From JBCBCP01 sp038530575 (GTDB lineage Bacteria; Pseudomonadota; Alphaproteobacteria; Rhodobacterales; Rhodobacteraceae), in the NCBI GenBank assembly GCA_038530575.1, contig JBCBCP010000011.1, positions 8,216 to 72,215 of the forward strand: a DNA stretch of 64,000 nt. Reading direction: 5' to 3'. Below the pieces are notes generated by a model. The model did no database searches and was not told the origin of the DNA. It saw only the letters and a list, made by a program, of their open reading frames with translations. Numbering within the stretch: the first letter of the stretch is position 1; every line of letters starts with the position of its first letter. Shown here one piece after another: positions 24,066 to 33,206 of the stretch. A program made the translations under genes and the position numbers.

Positions 24066-25382
24066 ATGGTGAAATCCGTTCCCGAAATGAACAACCTCGA
24101 GATGTCGGACGGCAACAAGCCGCTGCTCGAGGGCGTGATCCGTCACATCCGCGAAAATGTGGACCCGATCACCGATGAGTTCTTTGCCCTCGGCGAAGGC
24201 CGGGCCGACCGGTGGTCCTACGCGCCCGGTCAGCTAGAGCTGCTGGAAGGCGCCAAGCAGAAGGCGCGCGAGGCGGGCCTGTGGAACTTTTTCCTGCCGA
24301 ATGCAGAGACGGGAGAGGGTCTGTCGAACCTCGATTACGCCTATATCGCGGCCGAGCTGGGCAAGAACCCCCTCGCGTCCGAAACGCTCAACTGCTCTGC
24401 GCCCGATACAGGCAACATGGAGGTGCTGGAGCGTGTCGGCACGCCCGAGCAGAAGGAACAGTGGCTGAAGCCCTTGCTCGCTGGTGAAATCCGCAGCGCC
24501 TTTGCGATGACCGAGCCGGATGTGGCCTCTTCGGATGCGCGCAATGTCTCCACCCGCGCAGAGCTGGTGAACGGCGAGTGGGTGATCAACGGCGAGAAAT
24601 ACTATATCTCCGGCGCGGGCGATCCGCGCTGCAAGATCATGATCACCATGGTCAAAACCTCCCCCGATGCCGAGCCGCACAAGCAGCAAAGCCAGATCCT
24701 CGTGCCCATCGACACTCCCGGCGTCGAGATCCTTGGCCCCATGCATGTCTTCGGCCATGACGACGCGCCGCACGGGCATATGCACATCCGCTTTACCGAC
24801 GTGCGCGTGCCGGAATCGAATATGCTGCTGGGTGAAGGCCGCGGCTTCGAGATTTCGCAGCTACGCCTTGGGCCCGGACGGATTCACCACTGCATGCGCT
24901 CCATCGGCCAGGCAGACAAAGCGCTGGACCTGATGATGGAACGCGCCCTCACGCGCGAGGCTTTCGGCAAGCGCGTGATCGATCTTGGCAAGAACATGGA
25001 AACACTCTCCCGCGCGCGGATCGAGATCGAAGCGATGCGCCTCATGGTCCTGAAGGCCGCCAAGGCAATGGATGTGCTGGGCAACAAGGAGGCCCGCATC
25101 TGGGTCAGCATGATCAAGGCGATGGTGCCGGAAAAGGTTTGCGACATCATCGATCAGGCCATGCAGGTGCATGGTGCGACGGGCATCAGCCAATGGTCGC
25201 CCCTGTCGGGCATGTATACCGCACAGCGCACGCTGCGCTACGCCGATGGCCCGGACGAGGTGCACCACCAGGTCGTCGCCCGTGCGGAGGTGAAGGAATA
25301 CACCGCCAGCAACTCGCGCCAGGAAGCCGCGCGCAGCCAGGACATGTCGACCTCGCTCGGCAAGATGAAGGCGGCGCAATGA
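24066..25382 (+). CDS. Acyl-CoA dehydrogenase, ACAD10/ACAD11-type
   Basis: The 438-residue flavoprotein has AFAMTEPDVASSDARN (about 145-160) and the FAD-binding RTLRYADGPDEVHHQVVAR near residues 388-406. ADGPDEVH in place of the usual YEG is, as I recall, the hallmark of the ACAD10/11 subgroup. In mammals and in the Pseudomonas levulinate pathway, this subgroup works with a kinase on 4-hydroxyacyl-CoAs. The matching kinase type is encoded at 40.2-41.3 kb. The start follows TAGGAG, and the stop overlaps the next SDR gene (ATGA). Confidence 0.88.
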   Translation: MVKSVPEMNNLEMSDGNKPLLEGVIRHIRENVDPITDEFFALGEGRADRWSYAPGQLELLEGAKQKAREAGLWNFFLPNAETGEGLSNLDYAYIAAELGKNPLASETLNCSAPDTGNMEVLERVGTPEQKEQWLKPLLAGEIRSAFAMTEPDVASSDARNVSTRAELVNGEWVINGEKYYISGAGDPRCKIMITMVKTSPDAEPHKQQSQILVPIDTPGVEILGPMHVFGHDDAPHGHMHIRFTDVRVPESNMLLGEGRGFEISQLRLGPGRIHHCMRSIGQADKALDLMMERALTREAFGKRVIDLGKNMETLSRARIEIEAMRLMVLKAAKAMDVLGNKEARIWVSMIKAMVPEKVCDIIDQAMQVHGATGISQWSPLSGMYTAQRTLRYADGPDEVHHQVVARAEVKEYTASNSRQEAARSQDMSTSLGKMKAAQ

Positions 25383-26146
25383 GCGCACTCTTTGACCTGA
25401 CCGGGCGCGTCTGTCTGCTGACGGGCGCGTCCAAGGGTATGGGGTTGCACATGGCCACGGCCCTGGCGCATCATGGCGCCACGGTCGTCATTTCCTCGCG
25501 CAGCCAGGACGATCTGGATGCGGCAGCGGCGGGCATCAACGAGGCAGTCGGGCGCGACGCGGCGCAAGGGATCGCCGCCAACATCGCGCATCACGATCAG
25601 CTTGAGGCGCTGGTCGCCAAGACCCGAGAGGCTGCTGGCCCCATCAAGGCGCTGATCGGCAATGCCGGGGTGAACCCGCATTATGGCTCCATCACCGATA
25701 TCAGCGATCAAGCCTATGAGCGGACGATGAACGCCAATGTCCAGTCCAACCTATGGCTCGCCAAGCTGGTGGTGGACGACATGGAGGGTGGCGGGTCGAT
25801 GGCCTTCACTTCCTCCATCGGGGCGTTCAAGGCCTCGGCCGAGCTGGGCACTTACGGGATGTCCAAGTTGGCGCTGATCGGGCTGGTGCGGAACCTCGCG
25901 CTGGAATTCGGCCCGCGCGGCGTGCGGGTGAACGCGATTTGCCCGGGGCTGGTCAAGACCGACTTTGCCCGCGCGCTTTGGGACGATCCGGACCGCGAGG
26001 CAAAGATCAACAAGCAGATCCCGCTGCGCCGTCTGGGCGAGCCGGACGATTTCGAAGGCCTCGCGGTGTTCCTCGCCTCGGATGCCAGCAAATACATGAC
26101 CGGGCAGGCGCTTACCGTCTGCGGCGGCTCCAGCATGTGGGCGTGA
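25379..26146 (+). CDS. SDR family oxidoreductase
   Basis: The 255-residue short-chain dehydrogenase has the cofactor motif TGASKGMGLH, GNAGVNPHYG (in place of NNAG), and the catalytic Ser and YGMSK motif. It ends with TGQALTVCGGSSMW, typical of 3-oxoacyl reductase-like SDRs. In this operon it probably oxidises a hydroxyacyl-CoA or alcohol intermediate. Its ATG overlaps the dehydrogenase stop by 4 bases, which fixes the start. Confidence 0.9.
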   Translation: MSALFDLTGRVCLLTGASKGMGLHMATALAHHGATVVISSRSQDDLDAAAAGINEAVGRDAAQGIAANIAHHDQLEALVAKTREAAGPIKALIGNAGVNPHYGSITDISDQAYERTMNANVQSNLWLAKLVVDDMEGGGSMAFTSSIGAFKASAELGTYGMSKLALIGLVRNLALEFGPRGVRVNAICPGLVKTDFARALWDDPDREAKINKQIPLRRLGEPDDFEGLAVFLASDASKYMTGQALTVCGGSSMWA

Positions 26147-26147
26147 T

Positions 26148-26924
26148 ATGGAACTGAAGGACAAGATCATCGTCGTGACCGGCGCAGCCAGCGGGATCGG
26201 GCGTGAGATGTGCGTGGGCTTTGCCGCCGAAGGCGCGGCGCACATCGTGGCCGTGGACAGGGACATCGCCGGGGCGGAAAGCATCGCGGCGCAGGTCGGC
26301 GGCACCGCGTACCAGGTGGACGTCAGCAAGGAAGACCAGATCGTCGCCATGATCGACGATGTGGAGGCCAAGATTGGCCCCATCGACCTCTTCTGCTCCA
26401 ACGCGGGCATTCTGGCGGCCGGCGGCATGGAAGTACCGAATGAGGAATGGCAACGGATCTGGGAAATCAACGTGATGTCCCATGTCTGGGCGGCCCGCAA
26501 ACTGGTGCCGCTGATGACGGCGCGGGGGGGTGGGTATCTTTTGAATACGTCTTCTGCGGCAGGCCTGCTGAACCAGGTTGGTAGCGCGCCTTACGGGGTG
26601 ACCAAGCACGCTGCAGTGGCCGTGGCCGAGTGGCTGGCGATGACGCATGGGGATGACGGGATCAAGGTATCCGTTCTGTGCCCGCAAGCTGTGCGCACCG
26701 AAATGACCCGCGGGCATGAGGAACATGTCGCTGCACTGGACGGGATGCTGGAGCCAGCGGACGCGGTGCAGGCCTGCATCGAGACAATCCGCAATGAAAC
26801 ATTCCTTGTGCTGCCGCACGCGTCGGTCCTGGGATACATGCAGGCTAAGGCGCAAAACTACGACAAGTGGATCGGCGGAATGCGCAAGCTCAACCGGATT
26901 TACGGCGCAGTGCCAGACGCGTAG
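26148..26924 (+). CDS. SDR family oxidoreductase
   Basis: The 258-residue SDR has TGAASGIGREM near the N-terminus, CSNAGILAAGG, and the YGVTKHAAV active-site motif. The C-terminal third (VLPHASVLGYMQAKAQNYDKW) is typical of SDRs acting on larger hydrophobic substrates. It begins one base after the previous SDR stop and is the last gene of the operon. The third base of its stop codon is the first base of a palindromic repeat. Confidence 0.88.
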   Translation: MELKDKIIVVTGAASGIGREMCVGFAAEGAAHIVAVDRDIAGAESIAAQVGGTAYQVDVSKEDQIVAMIDDVEAKIGPIDLFCSNAGILAAGGMEVPNEEWQRIWEINVMSHVWAARKLVPLMTARGGGYLLNTSSAAGLLNQVGSAPYGVTKHAAVAVAEWLAMTHGDDGIKVSVLCPQAVRTEMTRGHEEHVAALDGMLEPADAVQACIETIRNETFLVLPHASVLGYMQAKAQNYDKWIGGMRKLNRIYGAVPDA

Positions 26925-26994
26925 TCAAATCTTCAAAGATTTGACGGTTCTCGAACCTTGAAGGTTCGACACCCTGCGATCCTTCAAGGATCGC
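26924..26994. repeat. Triplet of short palindromes between converging genes (site A)
   Basis: Three adjacent hairpins have different arms but similar centres. At 26924-26945 the arms are GTCAAATCTT/AAGATTTGAC around CA. At 26951-26969 they are TCGAACCTT/AAGGTTCGA around G. At 26976-26994 they are GCGATCCTT/AAGGATCGC around C. The centre always reads CTT-(1 or 2 bases)-AAG. The first touches the SDR stop and the third contains the tesB stop. Likely a bidirectional terminator or 3' stabiliser. Confidence 0.85.
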
Positions 26995-27856
26995 TCTTCG
27001 GTTTGATCGGGCGGATCAAACCCTCCTGCGCTGTGCTCGCTACGAGCGTGCCATCCGCGGCGTAAATGCTGCCGCGGTTGAAGCCGCGCGCGCCACCCGA
27101 CCATGGACTGTCCATGTCGTAGAGGTGCCAGTCCTGGAAGGCGGGCGTTGCGTGAAACCACATGGCGTGGTCCAGCGATGCGCTCATGATCTTGCCCTGA
27201 AACCAGGTCAGCCCGTGCGGGCGCAGGGACGAGCCCAGAAGGTTCATGTCCGACGCGTAGGCCAAGAGGCAGTGCTGCATCTGCGGGCTGCAGCCTTCGG
27301 CAGCGGACATGCGGAACCACAGGTGGTTGCGGTCATCCGCCGGGCCGGGGTCGAAAAAGTCCCGTGGCGCGACTTCGCGGATGTCGATGGGGCGCGCGCG
27401 CAGGAAATCGGCGCGGTATTTCTCCGGCAGCTTGTCTGCGACTTTGGCGCGCAGCGCCGGGCGATCCTCCAGTCCTTCGGGGCCGGCCACCTCTGGCGCG
27501 CTGTGCTGGTGCTCGGGGCCGTCCTCGGCGATGTGAAAGGACGCGCTCATGTTCAGGATCTGCTTGCCGTGCTGGATCGCCACCACGCGCCGAGTGGTGA
27601 ACGATCCGCCATCGCGGGCCCGGTCCACCTGGTAGATCACCGGGATCTTCGGATCGCCCGGCCGGATGAAATAGGCGTGCAGGGAATGGCACAGCCGGTC
27701 CGGCACCGTCCGGTAGGCCGCCGCCAGAGCCTGCGCGATGACCTGACCGCCAAAGATACGCGTCGGCGTCTCGCCCCCTTGCCCGGTCCCACGGAACAGG
27801 TCCACCTCCAGCGGTTCGACATCCAGAAGGTCGAGCAAGGTCTCATGTGGGTTCAT
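26984..27856 (-). CDS. tesB: Acyl-CoA thioesterase II
   Basis: The 290-residue double hot-dog protein hydrolyses acyl-CoA to free acid and CoA. It contains RIFGGQVIAQALAAAY (about 33-48), HSLHAYFIRPGD (about 58-69), and LDHAMWFH plus LYDMDSPW in the second hot-dog domain. Its ATG overlaps the acetoacetyl-CoA synthetase stop by 4 bases. The last residues, SDP, and the stop codon lie inside a palindromic repeat, so the C-terminus may have been redefined by the repeat. Confidence 0.94.
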   Translation of the reverse strand: MNPHETLLDLLDVEPLEVDLFRGTGQGGETPTRIFGGQVIAQALAAAYRTVPDRLCHSLHAYFIRPGDPKIPVIYQVDRARDGGSFTTRRVVAIQHGKQILNMSASFHIAEDGPEHQHSAPEVAGPEGLEDRPALRAKVADKLPEKYRADFLRARPIDIREVAPRDFFDPGPADDRNHLWFRMSAAEGCSPQMQHCLLAYASDMNLLGSSLRPHGLTWFQGKIMSASLDHAMWFHATPAFQDWHLYDMDSPWSGGARGFNRGSIYAADGTLVASTAQEGLIRPIKPKSDP

Positions 27857-29808
27857 GCGCTGCGCGCCTTTGCATAGTCGACGAAGATGTCGAAAGAGCT
27901 TGGGTTGGCCATAGAGTCGCGGTTTACCACCTTGTCTGCATCACCGCCCAAGAGCAGTTTCTTCACCGGCACCTCCAGCTTCTTGCCCGACAAGGTGCGG
28001 GGCACCTCGGCAATCTGGACGATTTCGTTCGGAATGAACCGCGCCGACACGGCCTGTTTGATTGCCTCGCCGATCTTTGCCTTCATCGCGTCATCCAACG
28101 CCTGCCCCTCGGCCAGCACGACAAACAGCGGCATAAAGCTTTCGCGGCCAAGATATTCGAGGTCCACAACCAGTGAATCAAGCACCTCCGGCAGGCCCTC
28201 GACCGCCTGGTAAATCTCGGACGAGCCCATGCGAAGGCCCTTGCGGTTGATTGTGGCGTCGGAGCGGCCATAGATCACCGACGCGCCGTCTTCGCGGATC
28301 GAAATCCAGTCGCCGTGACGCCAGACGCCTGGGTAGGTGTCAAAATACGCGTCATGCAGGCGCGACCCATCATCATCGCCCCAGAATTTCAACGGCATGG
28401 AGGGCAAGGGCCGGGTGCAGACCAGCTCGCCCACCTCGTCCACCAGCACATTGCCCGACGGGTCATAGGCATAGGTTGCATTCCCAAGCGCGCGGCACTG
28501 CATTTCCCCCTTGCGCACCGGCCGCCCGGGGTGGCCCAGCACGAACGCTCCGGCAATGTCCGTGCCGCCAGAGATCGGGGCGAGCCAGACGTCGCGTTTC
28601 ACATCGCGGTAGATCCAGTCATAGGCATCCTCGCTCAGTGGAGAACCGGTAGAGCCGAGCGAGCGCAGCGCGGTCAGGTCCACCTCGTCATTCGGTGTCA
28701 CACCCGCCTTCATGCAGCCTGCGAAAAACGCGGCGCCCGCACCGAAATAAGTCAGCGTCTCCGCCGCGACAAAGCGCCAGACCACGCCCATGTCCGGGTG
28801 GTTGGGCGCGCCATCGAACATCGCAACGCAGGCCCCCTGCCCCAGCGCACCCCATTGCGCATTCCACATAATCCAGCCCGAAGATGTGAGCCACGCATAG
28901 CGATCATCCGGCCCGACATCCTTGTGCAGCGCTTGCTTGCTTGCCTCTAGCACGATGCCGCCATGGCCATGAACGATTGGTTTTGGCGTGCCCGTTGTGC
29001 CAGACGAATAGACGATCCAGAGGGGATGTTCGAATTCGACCGAAACGGGCTCTGCACGTTCTGAGCTGACCAGCGTTGCCTCCCATGGTTTCCAACCTTT
29101 GGGAACGTCCGCCACGACCGGCACCATCACGCGCAGTTCGAGGGTCGGCAAGCCAGCGTCGATTTCATGTATCACGCCCTGACGATCGATCGTCTTGCCG
29201 GCGTGCACATAGCCATCCTGCGCTATCAGAACCTTTGGCTCGATCTGGCGAAACCGGTCGAGGATAGCAACATGGCCCATGTCCGGCGCGCACAGCGACC
29301 AGATCGCGCCCAGCGACGCACTGGCAAGGAAGGCGATCAACGCCACTTCCGTGTTTGGCAGAATGGCGACAACTCGGTCGCCCTTGGTCACACCCTTCGA
29401 CCGCATCCACCCGGCGCAGCGCGCCACGCGGTCCGCGAGTTCCGCCCATGTCATCTGGGATTTGCCAAAAGTTTCGGATGTAACGGTGATGGCAGTCTTT
29501 TCACCACGGGTTTGCGCATGGCGCAGCACCGCTGCGGCGTAGTTCATCCGCGCACCGGGACCCCAGACTGCGCCTGGCATACGGTCTTCGGCCAAAAACC
29601 GTTCGGGCGGCGTCGCTGCCGGGATATCGCAATACTCCCATATCGCAGACCAAAACGCTTCCAGATCCGTAACGGACCATTCCCAGAGCGCGTCGTAGCT
29701 GTCGAATGTCAGGCCACGCTCTGCCGCTAGCCAGCGTTCGAACTGGGCGAGGGTTGAGCCTTCGGCACGGTCTGCGCTGGGGGTCCAAACAATTTCGGGT
29801 CGGCTCAT
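27853..29808 (-). CDS. Acetoacetyl-CoA synthetase (acetoacetate-CoA ligase)
   Basis: The 651-residue adenylate-forming enzyme activates acetoacetate to acetoacetyl-CoA. The N-terminus SRPEIVWTPSADR and the early block WEYCDIPA are typical of the family. WIVYSSGTTGTPKPIVHGHGG is the ATP-binding motif (near residue 270), and GRSDATINRKGLRMGSSEIY lies near 545. Length matches the family. The ATG overlapping the serine hydrolase stop (ATGA) was chosen over an ATG three codons earlier. It links ketone-body carbon to the thiolase encoded at 43 kb. Confidence 0.92.
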   Translation of the reverse strand: MSRPEIVWTPSADRAEGSTLAQFERWLAAERGLTFDSYDALWEWSVTDLEAFWSAIWEYCDIPAATPPERFLAEDRMPGAVWGPGARMNYAAAVLRHAQTRGEKTAITVTSETFGKSQMTWAELADRVARCAGWMRSKGVTKGDRVVAILPNTEVALIAFLASASLGAIWSLCAPDMGHVAILDRFRQIEPKVLIAQDGYVHAGKTIDRQGVIHEIDAGLPTLELRVMVPVVADVPKGWKPWEATLVSSERAEPVSVEFEHPLWIVYSSGTTGTPKPIVHGHGGIVLEASKQALHKDVGPDDRYAWLTSSGWIMWNAQWGALGQGACVAMFDGAPNHPDMGVVWRFVAAETLTYFGAGAAFFAGCMKAGVTPNDEVDLTALRSLGSTGSPLSEDAYDWIYRDVKRDVWLAPISGGTDIAGAFVLGHPGRPVRKGEMQCRALGNATYAYDPSGNVLVDEVGELVCTRPLPSMPLKFWGDDDGSRLHDAYFDTYPGVWRHGDWISIREDGASVIYGRSDATINRKGLRMGSSEIYQAVEGLPEVLDSLVVDLEYLGRESFMPLFVVLAEGQALDDAMKAKIGEAIKQAVSARFIPNEIVQIAEVPRTLSGKKLEVPVKKLLLGGDADKVVNRDSMANPSSFDIFVDYAKARSA

Positions 29809-31013
29809 GACAGGCATCCGTGCACAAGGGCTTTGAGTTCGGGCCGCGCGGGATAGCTGGAGGACGGGGCGAGTTGGGTGAAAAACAGTGCGCTAAGGCG
29901 GTGCACCGGGTCGCTCCAGAAAAAGGTGGACGCCATGCCACCCCAGCTGAAATCCCCGACCGATCCGGGCACGCGGGCGCGGGCCGGGTCAATGACAACC
30001 GCGCCGCCGATGCCAAAGCCCATGCCCTCCATTGGCTGTTCGGCAAAGCTGGCCGGGCCCATCGATGCAATGTCACCCGGCAAATGGTTGCGCTGCATGA
30101 AGGCCATGGTTGCGGGCGATACCAGCCCGGCGCCGCCCGTGCGAAGCGCCTCAGCGAATTTGGCGTAGTCATCGATCGTGCCGACGAGGCCGCCGCCGCC
30201 GGAATGCAGTGTGGGCGCGTGGTAGGCGCTGGCGTCCGGCGCGTCGACAAGGCGCAGAGGCTCGCCGCCTTTTTCCTGCGCGTTCAAGTCCATCGCCCCG
30301 CCTGCCAGCGGGGTATAGAGTGCGGCAAACCGATCTGCCGCATGGGGCGGCACGGCAAAGTCGGTCTCGTACATGCCCAGAGGTTCGAACACCCGTGCGG
30401 CCATAACCGCACCAAGACTTTGGCCCGTCATCTCTTCGATCACGCAGCCAATCACATCGATGCCCACGGAATATTCCCAGCGGGTCCCCGGCCGAAACGC
30501 CAGCGGCAGCGCCGCGACCTTGCCGGTGACGTCGCGAAGGCTGCCCTGCCCGTGCTTGTAGACCAGGTCTTCGACCTGCATCGCCTCCGCCAGCAGCCCG
30601 GGATTGAACGGGTAGGACAGACCGGATGTGTGCGTCAGCAGTTGATGCAGCGTCGGCGGCGCGCAGGGCTGCACCTGATCCAGTGCGCTGGCCCCGGGCA
30701 CAAGACAGTGCATATCCGCAAATTCAGGCAACACCGCGCTGACCGGCGCGTCAAGGTGGATCACCCCCTCTTCAACCAGCATCATCATGACCAGCGAGGT
30801 CACCGGCTTGGTCATCGAATAGATGCGCGCGACGGTGTTTCGCTCCCACGGCGCGCCTGTGTCCACATCGCGCTGACCGCAGGTGTCGAAGAACACCTCA
30901 TGTCCGTCCTGAAGGATCAGCGTGCTGCACCCGGCAAATTTTCGGGCGTCTACATACCGCTGCATCCATGCGGAGATGCGGTGCGCTTTGGCGGGATCGA
31001 AACTGAGGCTCAT
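29805..31013 (-). CDS. Serine hydrolase, beta-lactamase class C family (esterase-like)
   Basis: The 402-residue protein has the SxxK motif SMTK with Ser66 and Lys69, and an apparent YSV in place of YxN (GTRWEYSVGIDVIG). No signal peptide is visible, so it should be cytoplasmic. This points to an esterase or transacylase such as the LovD/EstB type and not a periplasmic beta-lactamase. The start is the ATG overlapping the hydratase stop by 4 bases. Its place in an acyl-CoA operon suggests ester or lactone hydrolysis (inference). Confidence 0.85.
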   Translation of the reverse strand: MSLSFDPAKAHRISAWMQRYVDARKFAGCSTLILQDGHEVFFDTCGQRDVDTGAPWERNTVARIYSMTKPVTSLVMMMLVEEGVIHLDAPVSAVLPEFADMHCLVPGASALDQVQPCAPPTLHQLLTHTSGLSYPFNPGLLAEAMQVEDLVYKHGQGSLRDVTGKVAALPLAFRPGTRWEYSVGIDVIGCVIEEMTGQSLGAVMAARVFEPLGMYETDFAVPPHAADRFAALYTPLAGGAMDLNAQEKGGEPLRLVDAPDASAYHAPTLHSGGGGLVGTIDDYAKFAEALRTGGAGLVSPATMAFMQRNHLPGDIASMGPASFAEQPMEGMGFGIGGAVVIDPARARVPGSVGDFSWGGMASTFFWSDPVHRLSALFFTQLAPSSSYPARPELKALVHGCLS

Positions 31014-31747
31014 GCGAGCATCCGGGCCATTGCAGCCCGCGCCGTGTCGCTGATCCAAGCAGTGTCCGAGGCTTCCTCCGCGCGGCAGGCGGCGCGAATG
31101 GCCGCAAGAGTCTGCCCGCGCAGCTGGGATTTCACTCTTGCAAATGCAGCCGGTGGGCTTTGCGCCATCGCTGATGCCTTAGCTTTTGCGGCGGCCAAAA
31201 CGGCGTCGGGAGGCAAAACCTCGTCAACGATACCGCGTTCCAAAGCCGCTTGCGCGCCTATGGGCTGGCCCGGGAGCATAAGGCGGCGTGCCTCGACAGG
31301 CCCAAGCTCTGCCTGCGCGATACCAAGCGGGCCGGCCGGGAAATCCACGCCGACTCGCACCTCGGCTAAACCAAATTGTGCCTCATGCCCCGCGATCCGC
31401 CAGTCAGACGCCAGCACGAAAAAGAGACCTCCCGCAATGGCCGACCCTGCAGCGGCACACACCACTGGCACAGGCGCTGCATAAAGCGCGACAAACGCTC
31501 GGTTCAGCCCGGCGACAATCCGCGCGGCTTCACCTGCATCGGCACCTTGAGCGTATTTCAGGTTCAGCCCGGCGCTCAGAACACGGTGCGCCGAAGCGAT
31601 AACCAGAGCCTCGGCGTTCATGCTCTCGACTACTTCCGCAAAAACCTCGAGCCGGTCCGCGGTCAGTGCGTTCACCGGCCCGCCATCCAGCACCAGAGTG
31701 ACCACCCCGTCTGGCCCGCGCTCCGGCTTGATCCAATCTTCCGTCAT
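31010..31747 (-). CDS. Enoyl-CoA hydratase/isomerase family protein
   Basis: This crotonase-fold protein of 245 residues shows HRVLSAGLNLKYAQG (oxyanion region, about 54-68) and GSAIAGGLFFVLASDWRIA (about 101-119). FGLAEVRVGVDFPAG contains the Glu that could act catalytically. It is the first gene of the minus-strand operon hydratase-hydrolase-AacS-TesB, each junction being a 4-base overlap. The substrate cannot be read from sequence. Confidence 0.85.
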   Translation of the reverse strand: MTEDWIKPERGPDGVVTLVLDGGPVNALTADRLEVFAEVVESMNAEALVIASAHRVLSAGLNLKYAQGADAGEAARIVAGLNRAFVALYAAPVPVVCAAAGSAIAGGLFFVLASDWRIAGHEAQFGLAEVRVGVDFPAGPLGIAQAELGPVEARRLMLPGQPIGAQAALERGIVDEVLPPDAVLAAAKAKASAMAQSPPAAFARVKSQLRGQTLAAIRAACRAEEASDTAWISDTARAAMARMLA

Positions 31748-31890
31748 GGCTCCAGAATGGCCTCAGGTCCCGCCAATTGCCAAGGGTCAATGCCGTCTTT
31801 CGGGTCAGAAAGTGCTTTCGCTCCGCACCGGGCCAGACCACTGGACGGATTGGCCCAGCGCCCCTAGCCTGAGCCTCAAGGGGGATCATC

Positions 31891-32499
31891 ATGAAACTTT
31901 ACTTTGCGCCGAACACACGGGCTGTTCGGATCGCGTGGCTGCTCGAGGAACTTGGCCTCGATTACACACTTGAACGCTATACGCTGGGTGACCCGGCCAT
32001 GCGGGCGCCGGAATTCCGCGCCGTCAACCCGATGGGCCGCGTGCCCGTTCTGCAGGATGGCGACGTCCGCCTGTCGGAGTCGGGCGCTATCGTGCAATAT
32101 CTGCTCGCCCGCCATGGGGACGGCGCATTGCAACCCGGCCCGGACAGTCCCGATTTTCCGGCCTATCTCCAGTGGCTGCACTATGCTGAAGGTATGCTGA
32201 TGCCGCCGATCAACACGATCGTGGTCGAGACGATCCTCCTACCCGAAGACCGCCGGTCCGAACCGCATGTCAAACGTGCGGTCAAGCTGCTGGGCCAGAT
32301 GCTGCAAAGCATCGAGGCGCACATGTCAGACGGGCGCGCCTTTCTCGCGAACGACTTTTCGGGGGCGGATATCATGCTGGGCCATGCCATCGCCGCGGCC
32401 CGTAGGTTTGGCGCGGATTTTGAAACGCTGCCGCATCTGTCCGCCTATCTGGACCGCCTCGCTGCACGTCCCGCGTGGCAGAAGGCGCACAGCTTGTGA
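31891..32499 (+). CDS. Glutathione S-transferase family protein
   Basis: The 202-residue protein has the thioredoxin-like N-terminal domain (KLYFAPNTRAVRIAWLLEEL), cis-Pro in GRVPVLQDGD, and ESGAIVQYLLAR for glutathione binding. The C-terminal helical domain has NDFSGADIMLGHAI with the conserved Asp. GGGG-rich AAGGGGGA precedes the ATG. It is first in a GST-SDR-HCCA isomerase operon, suggesting glutathione-dependent handling of an aromatic or electrophilic intermediate. Confidence 0.9.
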   Translation: MKLYFAPNTRAVRIAWLLEELGLDYTLERYTLGDPAMRAPEFRAVNPMGRVPVLQDGDVRLSESGAIVQYLLARHGDGALQPGPDSPDFPAYLQWLHYAEGMLMPPINTIVVETILLPEDRRSEPHVKRAVKLLGQMLQSIEAHMSDGRAFLANDFSGADIMLGHAIAAARRFGADFETLPHLSAYLDRLAARPAWQKAHSL

Positions 32500-33206
32500 G
32501 CGGGCATATCCTGATCGTCGGCGCGGGCGACTATATCGGAGCCGCGATCGCGCGCCGCTTTGCCGCCGGTGGATTTTACGTCAGCATGGGCCGCCGCAAT
32601 GGGGACAAGCTCGCGGCCTTGGTGGATGAGCTTGGCACCGCCACCGGCTACAGCCTCGACGCGCGAGACGAGGACGTCGTCGAGGCCCGATTTGACGAGA
32701 TCGAGGCGGCGGGCGGCCCGCTGGACCTGGTGATTTTCAACGTCGGCGGCAATGTGCGCTTTGGCATCCGGGATACAACCACGCGGGTCTACCGCAAGGT
32801 CTGGGAAATGGCCTGTCTGGGCGGGTTCCACACCGGCCGCGCTGCCTCAAGCCGCATGGTGCCGCGCGGCAAGGGCGCGATCTTTTTTACCGGCGCCAGC
32901 GCGTCCTTGCGCGGAAATGCCGGATTTGCCGCCTTCGCGTCGGCGAAATCGGCGCTGCGCACCACCGCGCAGTCCATGGCGCGCGAGTTGGGGCCACTGG
33001 GCATCCACGTCGCGCACCTTGTCATCGACGCGGGCGTCGACACCGAATGGGTACGAGAGATTTACGCAAATGCAGGCAGACCCATTGAAGAGGGCGACCT
33101 CATGAACCCCGCGTCTGTCGCGGAGGCTTACTGGTCTCTCTACCACCAACCCCGCGACGCATGGACGTTCGAGATGGACATACGCCCCCACAAGGAGACC
33201 TGGTAA
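32496..33206 (+). CDS. Atypical SDR family protein with Phe in place of the catalytic Tyr
   Basis: The 236-residue Rossmann protein begins HILIVGAGDYIGAAIARRF, a variant of the SDR GxxxGxG motif. The serine region is FFTGASASLRG, but the YxxxK active-site motif reads FASAK in GFAAFASAKSAL. VAHLVIDAGVDTEW follows. The GTG start overlapping the GST stop (GTGA) was chosen; a GTG 21 bases upstream is in frame. Without Tyr the catalytic mode is unclear; it could still bind NAD(P). Confidence 0.8.
   Translation: MSGHILIVGAGDYIGAAIARRFAAGGFYVSMGRRNGDKLAALVDELGTATGYSLDARDEDVVEARFDEIEAAGGPLDLVIFNVGGNVRFGIRDTTTRVYRKVWEMACLGGFHTGRAASSRMVPRGKGAIFFTGASASLRGNAGFAAFASAKSALRTTAQSMARELGPLGIHVAHLVIDAGVDTEWVREIYANAGRPIEEGDLMNPASVAEAYWSLYHQPRDAWTFEMDIRPHKETW

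Noticed and set aside
21584..26924. Reading the CoA ligase-dehydrogenase-hydratase operon as DMSP demethylation genes (dmdBCD)
   Set aside because: The dehydrogenase has the ACAD10/11 ending and two SDRs follow, unlike dmdBCD; no dmdA was seen.
29820..31484. 554-codon plus-strand frame across the serine hydrolase and hydratase
   Set aside because: Shadow frame with Arg/His/Gln-rich composition; both opposite-strand genes have clear catalytic motifs.
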